NCBI GenBank assembly: GCA_943787535.1
Contig: CALSMU010000011.1
Location: 1-64,000 of the forward strand
Length of the DNA stretch: 64,000 bases
Origin: an uncultured Flavobacteriales bacterium
GTDB lineage: Bacteria; Bacteroidota; Bacteroidia; Flavobacteriales_D; Parvicellaceae
Direction: 5' to 3'
Below are positions 57,248 to 64,000 of the stretch, piece after piece. The first letter of the stretch is position 1. Each line of letters begins with the position of its first letter. The notes under the pieces are model-generated. The model searched no databases. It saw only the letters and a list, made by a program, of their open reading frames with translations, and had not been told where the DNA came from. Both the position numbers and the translations under genes were made by a program.

Positions 57248-57840
57248 ATGAATAACAAAAAACAGCTAAATTATATAATCAAAGATTTTTGAAGTACGGG
57301 AATAGTATAGAAACAGTAGGGTGGGGCAGCAAAAAAGATCAGTTCCTTCGTTTCGATGTTTTATTTAGAAATGTAGATCCAAATGATAAAAAAATTTTAG
57401 ATGTTGGTTGCGGCTTAGGAGATTGTATACATTATCTTGATGACAAAACTGAAGGAAATTATGAATACACTGGAATTGATATTGCTGAAGAATTAATATT
57501 TGAAGCCAGGAAAAACCATTCGTCAAAAAATAGAAAATTTTACAATACTGATATTTTTTCTATTAAAGAAGATTTTGACATTGTTATTATGTCAGGCGCT
57601 TTCTCTCATAAGTCTGAAGGTATATTAGATTACACATACAAATCACTAAGGAAAATGTTTGATATTTCAAATGAATTAGTTAGTGCAAACTTTTTAAGCA
57701 AATATGTTGATTATGAACTTGAAAAAAATCAACATTATTATCCTGAAAAGATCTTCAAAGAGTCTAATAAATTTTGTAAAAAAATAAATTTATTTTGTGA
57801 TTATCCCCTTTATGAATTTACAATTCACTTGAAAAAATAA
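57248..57840 (+). pseudogene. Class I SAM-dependent methyltransferase, one-base frameshift
   Basis: The upstream frame gives MNNKKQLNYIIKDF and a stop at a T5 tract (57286-57290). With one more T it continues LKYGNSIETVGWGSKKDQ, ILDVGCGLGDCIHYL (SAM site), YTGIDIAEELI and IVIMSGAFS. The product has 197 residues, the size of small class I methyltransferases. It overlaps the next gene by 1 nt (TAATG) and follows the amidohydrolase by 3 nt. The acceptor is unknown. Confidence 0.85.
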
Positions 57841-58916
57841 TGGATTTCAGCAAAATAAAACCATCTAAATCTATGGCGATATTTAATAAAGTCCATGATT
57901 TAAAGAAACAGGGAATAGATGTAATATCTTTTGGAGTTGGAGACACTCATTTCACCCCTCCTCCGACAGTATTAAACAACATACAAGATCCACCTGAAGA
58001 ATATAGTCATTATACTAAGTCTAAAGGAATTGATAGGTTAAGAGAAGAATTAGCGAACAAATACAATACAAATTTTGATTATATATCGATCACAAGCGGT
58101 GTTAAACAAGGGTTGTTGTATTCACTGCTTAGTTTGGAAAGTGATGAAGTATGCGTTTTAGAACCATCTTGGTTGGGTTATAAGGCTACTGCTGCTATTT
58201 GCGATAAAAACATAACAACCGTAAATCTTTATGATATAGATTGGGTAGATAATCTAATTAAATCTAATTTCGAAATTTTAATTTTATGCTCACCCAATAA
58301 TCCAAATGGAAAAGTGTTTTCTGAACAAGAAATAAATCAAATTATTTCAATTTGTACTAAGAAAGATGCTTGGATAATTTTTGACAATATATATTCTGAG
58401 TATGATTACTCAGGAAAATATAAACTATTTGAATATGATAAATTAATCATAACGGGAGGTTTTTCTAAATCTCACGCTGTAACAGGCTTTAGAATAGGAT
58501 ATATAGTTTGCCAACACATGAAAACTCTTAATAGAATTGATCTATTAAACCAAAATATAGCTACTTGCGCACCTTCAATTAGTCAATATGCTTTAATGAA
58601 TTTATCTGATCATAATAATGTAATAACCAAATATGCTTCCTATTATAGAGAAAATAGAAATTTAATATCAGCGACAATTCCAGAACTTGAGCCATTCAAA
58701 CCTGATGGAGGTTTTTATTATTTTATTGACGTATCAAATTTTGGTTTTAAAAGTGGAGAAGAATTTTGTAATAACATTTTAAATGAACAGAAATTAGCTT
58801 TAATACCTGGAAATGCTTACGGAAATTTTCCTACTTTTGTTAGGATGTCCTTTAGTGTTGATAGAGAAATTCTTTTAGAAGGACTAGATAGACTAAAAAT
58901 ATTTTTAAAAATATGA
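57840..58916 (+). CDS. Class I/II PLP aminotransferase
   Basis: The 358-residue fold type I enzyme has SFGVGDTHFTPPPTVL, HYTKSKGIDRLREEL, ITSGVKQGLL, LCSPNNPNGKVFSEQE, IFDNIYSEYDY and the PLP-binding Lys in GGFSKSHAVTGFRIGY, ending in the aspartate/aromatic aminotransferase pattern. It is not the PseC type and is likely to act on a small amino acid or keto acid. Coupled by TAATG and ATGA to its neighbours. Confidence 0.92.
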   Translation: MDFSKIKPSKSMAIFNKVHDLKKQGIDVISFGVGDTHFTPPPTVLNNIQDPPEEYSHYTKSKGIDRLREELANKYNTNFDYISITSGVKQGLLYSLLSLESDEVCVLEPSWLGYKATAAICDKNITTVNLYDIDWVDNLIKSNFEILILCSPNNPNGKVFSEQEINQIISICTKKDAWIIFDNIYSEYDYSGKYKLFEYDKLIITGGFSKSHAVTGFRIGYIVCQHMKTLNRIDLLNQNIATCAPSISQYALMNLSDHNNVITKYASYYRENRNLISATIPELEPFKPDGGFYYFIDVSNFGFKSGEEFCNNILNEQKLALIPGNAYGNFPTFVRMSFSVDREILLEGLDRLKIFLKI

Positions 58917-59602
58917 AAGAAAAAATAATTGAACTTATAAAAAAAAACAGGATATCAAGCGTTGAAGTTGCTGATGCCCTTGGTAAATCAGGGGTTATTG
59001 AAGGACCTAAACCTTTAGGAACAGGTCAACATATTGTTGGGGAAATTCAATATATCTATGGACATTCAGAATCAAATTGGCCAATTCATGAACAAGGAGA
59101 AAAAATAAAAGATGGTGGGATACTTTATGTAGACACTTTTGAATGTAATAACAAAGCAGCTTTTGGAGATATTGTAGCTAAATATTTTTTACTTTACAAG
59201 CAAGTAGAAGGAGTTGTTGTTAATGGCTTATTAAGGGATGTTCATACACTTAAAAAAGAAAATTACCCAATATGGTGTAAAGGTATAACTCCGCTGGGCT
59301 GCTATAACAAAGATGTAGAAGAGACATTGGAAATCCAAAACCAAGCCAATGAAAAAAGAGCATTATTAGATGGGAGCATTATGATCTGTGATGATTCAGG
59401 TTGTACAATGATATCCAAAGAAAGAATAAGTGAAGATGTTTACAAAAGACTAAAATTTATAGAGTTACAAGAAGATATTTGGTTTTATTGTATAGATACT
59501 TTAAAATGGTCAACGTATAAAACAATTTGTGAAAAAGCGTATTTAAAAGATAAAAATATTTTACCTCAAATCTTAAAAGAAAAACTTCTTGAATATGAGT
59601 AA
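58913..59602 (+). CDS. RraA-like (HMG/CHA aldolase-type) protein
   Basis: The 229-residue protein has the RraA core: SSVEVADALGKSG, FGDIVAKYFLL, GVVVNGLLRDVH (the GxxRD catalytic pattern) and YPIWCKG. Enzymatic members are class II pyruvate aldolases (4-hydroxy-4-methyl-2-oxoglutarate aldolase) that split or join keto acids; others regulate RNase E, which is unlikely here. Its place behind an aminotransferase fits a keto acid pathway. It is the last gene of the five-gene coupled module. Confidence 0.85.
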   Translation: MKEKIIELIKKNRISSVEVADALGKSGVIEGPKPLGTGQHIVGEIQYIYGHSESNWPIHEQGEKIKDGGILYVDTFECNNKAAFGDIVAKYFLLYKQVEGVVVNGLLRDVHTLKKENYPIWCKGITPLGCYNKDVEETLEIQNQANEKRALLDGSIMICDDSGCTMISKERISEDVYKRLKFIELQEDIWFYCIDTLKWSTYKTICEKAYLKDKNILPQILKEKLLEYE

Positions 59603-59902
59603 AGTCATTTATTTTTAAGTGCTATCAAACTTTTTAATTCATCTGTTAAGCCAGATGAGAATGTTGAAAAGTTTTGAGCTTATAGTTTTTAATACATTAT
59701 TTTATAAATAAACTGAAAAATCAGTAGCATCAAGCATATCTATTTAATTGTTCAAAAACTTGAAAGATAATGAGATAGAATTTATGCTATTTATTTTGAT
59801 GAAAAAGTAGTTGACAAACCATTTTCTTTAGGATTGAATCTATTGAACGTTGCATGACTAAAATTACATTCTAAATTTAATTCTTAAAGCGTATAAATAA
59901 TA
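59603..59902. other. 300-base gap without an intact gene
   Basis: No intact gene is seen. A 27-codon open stretch on the plus strand (59774-59854: DRIYAIYFDEKVVDKPFS...) looks protein-like but has no start, ends at a TGA, and I do not recognise it. It may be a gene remnant of the mosaic locus. Confidence 0.35.
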
Positions 59903-60910
59903 ATGACTAAGCAAAAAGCAATTCACTTATTTTATATTAGTAATTATATATCCTTTACCAATTACTTGTCAATAATCATTGAGAAGAATATTTCTATTAA
60001 AGATTGTTATTTTTATTCACCAAGATTATCAACCAGTGAACTAAATATCAATACCAAACTAAATTTGGTCAAAGGTTTAAATTTTACATATCCTAAAAAT
60101 AAAATAGAACGTTTTTTTATTTTTTATTTGAATAAAAAAAAATGATTCACTGCTAAGAAAAAAAAATCGATAACTCAAAGTTTTATTTTTACACGCCACA
60201 TCTTATAAATTATAGAGAAAAAATAATTATTGCCTCAAAAAATTGCATAAAGTACTTTTTTTATTGAAGAAGGTATTCCATCGTATAGAAATGATTTTAA
60301 AATTAATTGTAGCAATACGTTTACTAAAATTGGTGTGCTGAGCAATTACAAAAATAAACTAGATTCTGTTTTTCGAAATCACGAACATTCATTTGATTTC
60401 AGCATTAAAAATGAAATAATCCCTTTATCATTTGTAAACAAATTCAAAAAAGAAATTATCCATAATATCAAAAATAATGATATTGTAATTGCAATTGATT
60501 CATTTAAGACCAATCTCAAATTTAATAATTATATAATTTCCTACATCAAATTATTAAATCATCTTAAATCTAATGATAACCATAAAATAAAATTAAAATT
60601 TCACCCAGACTATGTTTATGAACCTTCATATATGAAAATGTTTGAAGAAATAAATCAATCTCTTGGTATGGATTATGAAATATTAAAAAACAATGTTTTT
60701 GTTGAAGAAATAGCTAGTCTTGGTGTTAAAATAAACTTGTATTGTATTTTTAGTTCATTGTATATTTATCTAGCTCAAAATAATTCAAAAGTGTTTATAT
60801 TTGATGATTATTTAAGGGAAAATGATGAAGCTTATTTTGACATATACTCTATAAATAAAAAAATTATAGAAAAATTAGGACTAGATGTGAATTTTATCAG
60901 ATTAAAATAA
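59903..60910 (+). pseudogene. Polysialyltransferase-like glycosyltransferase, three frameshifts
   Basis: Three frames join into one protein of about 334 residues. The first is MTKQKAIHLFYISNYISF to NKKK; the second and third give NDSLLR and IDNSKFYFYTPHLINYREK, IIIASKNCIKYFF; the last gives IEEGIPSYRNDF, LKFHPDYVYEP and VFIFDDYLRENDE. The breaks are exactly at homopolymers A9 (60134-60142), A9 (60158-60166) and T7 (60256-60262), each repaired by removing one base. The EEG motif and the HPDY segment resemble bacterial polysialyltransferase-like and GT52-like families. It may transfer the nonulosonic acid. Confidence 0.6.
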
Positions 60911-60989
60911 AAATAATTTATATCGATCTGATTAAGAATTATTTAATAATAAATTTAGTCGAAATTACATTCTTTAAATAACATAATTC

Positions 60990-61901
60990 ATGTTAAAGAT
61001 ATACACCATAATTGTAACTTTTAACGGAATGGAATGGATTGAAAAAAATATTCAATCCTTAATTATTAGTTCCATAAAAACAAAAATTATTATAATTGAT
61101 AATGGCTCATCCGACGGAACCCAACACGCCATTAAAAAATATTCTGAAATTCAATTTATTCAATCTGAAGAAAACTTAGGTTTTGGAAAAGCTAATAATT
61201 TAGGGATTAAGCTAGCACTGGAACAAGGTGCCGATTATGTGTTTTTATTAAACCAAGATGCTTGGATTGAAAAAAACACATTAAGTGAATTGGTGAAAAC
61301 TGCAGAACTTGACAGTAGCTTTGGTGTTATAAGTCCCATTCATTTAAATGGAAGTGGAAGTGGTCTAGATAAACTTTTTTCACATTGTATAGCACCATCA
61401 ATTCACAATATGGATCATTTTTATTTTTCTGATGTAGTATTGGATAAAGTAAAAGACTTTTATCAAGTTCCTTTCATTAACGCGGCTGCATGGCTTTTAC
61501 CCAAAAAAACGATTGAAAAAGTAGGTTTTTTTGACAAACTATTTTACCATTATGGAGAAGATGTTAATTACTGTCAAAGGGTTAACTACCATGATTTGAA
61601 AATTATATTTGTTCCAGTTGCTAAGATTTATCATGATAGAGAAATAAGAGAAATTAATTTAAAAAACGATACTGACATATTAACAAGAAAACTAAAAATT
61701 GAATTAGCTAATGTTAACGAGCCAAAGAGTAAAATTTTAGCTAGATTTAAATATTTGAAAAATTCGTTTTTGTTAAGTAGTTTAAAGGATACACTAAAAT
61801 TTCGTTCATTTAAATCAAATTTTAAACTTTACAAATTCATAGCAAATAATAAAAAGAACATTTTAGATAGTTATGAATGCAACAGAAAAACTGATAATTA
61901 A
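60990..61901 (+). CDS. Family 2 glycosyltransferase (WbbL/rhamnosyltransferase-like)
   Basis: The 303-residue GT-A enzyme has the nucleotide-sugar site IYTIIVTFNGMEWIEKNI, IIDNGSSDGT, NLGFGKANNLGI, and the DxD-like NQDAW (usually FLNPD). Toward the C-terminus are FINAAAWLLPKKTIEKVGFFD and YHYGEDVNYCQRV. This pattern is typical of rhamnosyltransferase-like GT2s in O-antigen assembly. The donor sugar is not certain. It is preceded by 79 nt without a gene. Confidence 0.88.
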   Translation: MLKIYTIIVTFNGMEWIEKNIQSLIISSIKTKIIIIDNGSSDGTQHAIKKYSEIQFIQSEENLGFGKANNLGIKLALEQGADYVFLLNQDAWIEKNTLSELVKTAELDSSFGVISPIHLNGSGSGLDKLFSHCIAPSIHNMDHFYFSDVVLDKVKDFYQVPFINAAAWLLPKKTIEKVGFFDKLFYHYGEDVNYCQRVNYHDLKIIFVPVAKIYHDREIREINLKNDTDILTRKLKIELANVNEPKSKILARFKYLKNSFLLSSLKDTLKFRSFKSNFKLYKFIANNKKNILDSYECNRKTDN

Positions 61902-61928
61902 AAATTTTCTTAATAAAAATTATACTAA

Positions 61929-62081
61929 ATGAAATTAACAGGTACTATTTATCCTATTATGATAAAACTTTACAAAATTTCACCCTTCAAAAAACAAATT
62001 TGTTTGTTCTTGAGAAACTTTAATTTCTTTCCAAAAAATAAATTACATGTTGATTTAAAGTTTAAAGGAGAAATTATATAG
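61929..62081 (+). pseudogene. N-terminal remnant, probably of an FkbM-type methyltransferase
   Basis: A 50-codon frame from ATG (MKLTGTIYPIMIKLYKISPF... DLKFKGEII) ends in a TAG. It resembles the start of FkbM-family methyltransferases in glycan loci (short basic helix region then a DLxFKG beta strand), with the rest missing. The next glycosyltransferase starts right after. I am moderately unsure; it could also be a small real protein. Confidence 0.4.
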
Positions 62082-62093
62082 AAAAACTTAGTT

Positions 62094-63128
62094 TTGGATC
62101 TAGTCTCAGTTATAATGCCATCGTTTAATAGCTCTAAATTTATTGGAGAAACTATTGAATCTATTATTCATCAAAGCCACTCAAACTGGGAACTTATTAT
62201 TATTGATGACGGAAGTGAAGATAACACTGTAAAAATCATTCAAAAATTCATTTCTAATGAATCACGAATTAAACTAATACAAAGAAACATAAATCCAAAA
62301 GGCGCTCCTACTTGCAGAAATATTGGCATAGAAAATTCTAATGGTAATTATATTATTTTTCTTGATTCAGATGACATTTTAGCTAATTGGTGTTTGGAAT
62401 CAAGATTAAAACATTTTAAGGAAAACAAAAATTGTCACTTTTTAGTATTTCAGACATTAATTTTCCATTCCACTTTACTTGACTCCAAAATACTTTGGAA
62501 TAAATTAAAGGGTGACCATGATTTAGAAAGATTCAGCAAATCTGACAATATATGGCAAACCTCAAGTGTAATTTGGAAAAAAGAAGCACTGATAAAATTA
62601 AATTATTGGGATGTAAGCCTAAAATGCTGGCAAGATTGGGAACTTCATTTAAGAGCATTAATCAGAGCTTTTAGTTATAAAAAAATCGATGCAATTCCTG
62701 ATAGTTTTTATAGAAAACCTGAAAGACCAAATGAAAATTCAATTTCTAATCAAAAGAATTTAAGCGAATATTGGAATAATGTTGCATATGCAGTTATTAA
62801 AATATCTAACATTTCTCCTAAAAACATAAAAATTAATCTAGCTTCAATAATTTTTAAGCATAGTATGGTTTTAATGGTTAATAAAGAAACATTTAATGGA
62901 TTTAAATATATTACTTATTTAAGTAAAATTAATTTAAAGTATTTTTTTATCTGCTTTACTCACTTATTAATTAAATTCATTATTCTAAAATTAGTTGGAA
63001 TTGATTCTAAATTATTTAATTCAAGATTACTATTATCAAAAGATTTGATTGAAACAAACAGTACCTATTTAAAGGTGAATTTAAATGAAAGAGATTTTAA
63101 TGAATTAAAATCTAAGATTTCAGATTAA
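62094..63128 (+). CDS. Family 2 glycosyltransferase
   Basis: The 344-residue GT-A protein has VSVIMPSFNSSKFIGETIES, LIIIDDGSEDNT, GAPTCRNIGI and FLDSDDI (the DxD motif). The only start is TTG at 62094, 12 nt after a stop, so a missed ATG or a lost base is possible. Hydrophobic helices near 290-315 suggest membrane association. The sugar is unknown. It is in the same direction as the rest of the locus. Confidence 0.85.
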   Translation: MDLVSVIMPSFNSSKFIGETIESIIHQSHSNWELIIIDDGSEDNTVKIIQKFISNESRIKLIQRNINPKGAPTCRNIGIENSNGNYIIFLDSDDILANWCLESRLKHFKENKNCHFLVFQTLIFHSTLLDSKILWNKLKGDHDLERFSKSDNIWQTSSVIWKKEALIKLNYWDVSLKCWQDWELHLRALIRAFSYKKIDAIPDSFYRKPERPNENSISNQKNLSEYWNNVAYAVIKISNISPKNIKINLASIIFKHSMVLMVNKETFNGFKYITYLSKINLKYFFICFTHLLIKFIILKLVGIDSKLFNSRLLLSKDLIETNSTYLKVNLNERDFNELKSKISD

Positions 63129-63155
63129 TTATTTTAGTTTCGTATATATTTTTTT

Positions 63156-64000
63156 ATGAAGTTTAGTATCATAATTCCAACATATAACAGAGCTAATTTC
63201 ATAGCAAAAGCTATTAATTCTGTTTTAAATCAATCCTATGAAAACTGGGAATTGATAATAGTAGATGATGGCTCTTCAGATAACACAAAAGATGTAATTG
63301 AAGAGTTTATGAGCATAGATTCTAGAATTAAATACTTATATCAGGTAAACTCTGAAAGAAGCAAAGCAAGAAACAACGGAATAAAAAATTCAACTGGCGA
63401 TTTTATTTGTTTTATGGATAGTGATAATTTGTTTGAGAAAAATAGGTTGCTTGAATTACAAAAAGAATTAAAAAAAAAGTCAAGACCAGCAGTTTTTTAC
63501 ACCTCAATTGATTATGTTAAAGATGGAAAATCAATTTTGGTGAAAAAAGGAGTTCATTTTCAAAACCCAATAAACAAAAATGCCTTAATTAAACAAATAA
63601 TCGCAACCCCTCAGTTATGCATTTCAAAAATCATATTAGAAAAATATAAATTTAATAGCCAAATTTCAGTTGGGGAAGATATGGAGCTTCTTTTCAGAAT
63701 TTTAGAAGAATTTCCTATTTATTATTTAGATGGTTACCCAACTGTTATAGAAATAGAACATGAAAATAGATCAGTAAATTATTCAAATTATTCAAACATA
63801 AAACAAATAGATGCTTTTAAACTAATGTTTAAAAAAGGACATCCAGCCTCAAAAGTTAATTGGAAACTTAAGAGGAAAAAATGGTCTGAAGTTTATTTGA
63901 GAGCTTGTTATTATTATTGTCTCAATAAATCTTTTTTCAATGCATTTAAATATATTTTTCAATCAGTATATATGAATCCATTTGATAAATTTATTTTCAA
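63156..64000 (+). CDS. Family 2 glycosyltransferase, C-terminus outside window
   Basis: About 281 residues are readable. The N-terminus MKFSIIIPTYNRANFIAKAI, LIIVDDGSSDNT, SERSKARNNGIKNSTGDFI and FMDSDNL are GT2 motifs. It begins with ATG 27 nt after the previous gene and is clearly a paralogue of it. The frame runs on past the end of the window. Confidence 0.9.
   Translation, partial: MKFSIIIPTYNRANFIAKAINSVLNQSYENWELIIVDDGSSDNTKDVIEEFMSIDSRIKYLYQVNSERSKARNNGIKNSTGDFICFMDSDNLFEKNRLLELQKELKKKSRPAVFYTSIDYVKDGKSILVKKGVHFQNPINKNALIKQIIATPQLCISKIILEKYKFNSQISVGEDMELLFRILEEFPIYYLDGYPTVIEIEHENRSVNYSNYSNIKQIDAFKLMFKKGHPASKVNWKLKRKKWSEVYLRACYYYCLNKSFFNAFKYIFQSVYMNPFDKFIF

Noticed and set aside
1-64000. 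Insertion sequences, prophage, toxin-antitoxin or defence genes
   Set aside because: No transposase, integrase, phage or defence motif was found in any reading frame I looked at.

Overview
The window is a chromosomal segment of a low-GC member of the Bacteroidota, most likely a flavobacterium-like marine or freshwater bacterium; the family is inference only. The signs are two proteins with C-terminal type IX secretion sorting domains, SprB-type repeats, a menaquinone pathway as the quinone route, several promoter candidates with a TANNTTTG -7 box, and AT-rich genes packed with 1-8 nt overlaps. No rRNA, tRNA, CRISPR array, insertion sequence or phage was found.

Layout. 1-3405 holds two secreted metallophosphatases (PhoD-like, and a purple-acid-phosphatase-like protein with a sorting domain). 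3471-8357 has a membrane protein, a secreted protein of unknown function, dnaB and accA. 8457-12717 has a tandem TetR pair, a membrane-anchored archaemetzincin, an MsbA-type ABC exporter and rpmH. 12844-15753 carries a surface protein with a 21-unit AEET minisatellite and an outer-membrane barrel with calcium-binding repeats. 15866-26680 is a leftward block: a LOG-family enzyme, uvrA, a lytic transglycosylase, then a Wza/Wzc-type capsule or exopolysaccharide set (undecaprenyl-phosphate sugar transferase, rmlC, tyrosine kinase Wzc, Wza and a glycosyltransferase). 26876-32496 has a DacB/PBP4 carboxypeptidase and the menaquinone genes menB, menD, menF and a hotdog thioesterase. 32573-37752 encodes a 1634-residue secreted trypsin-like protease with PKD and SprB-type repeats and a small Lys-rich secreted protein. 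38098-44861 is housekeeping (response regulator, PqiA-like protein, rsmE, TPR protein, YihY, nadC, rlmH).

45018-64000 is a rightward, tightly coupled surface-glycan locus: Wzm/Wzt-type ABC exporter, pseudaminic-acid genes (PseB, PseC, a PseF/SpsF-like nucleotidyltransferase, PseI, PseG), a second divergent NeuB-family protein with an unusual SDR, a coupled five-gene module (ATP-grasp ligase, amidohydrolase, methyltransferase, aminotransferase, RraA-like protein), and glycosyltransferases running off the window. No PseH acetyltransferase is visible, so the extra enzymes may build and attach a different substituent on the nonulosonic acid. The locus is a mosaic, with a 3' SDR fossil, a truncated PhyH-like gene and an N-terminal remnant between genes.

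Seven genes, including housekeeping nadC and rsmE, are broken by single-base indels (ten sites, several in homopolymers). Each can be restored to a full-length family member by one-base corrections. Assembly or read error is the most economical explanation, so those genes are listed as frameshifted rather than confidently dead.
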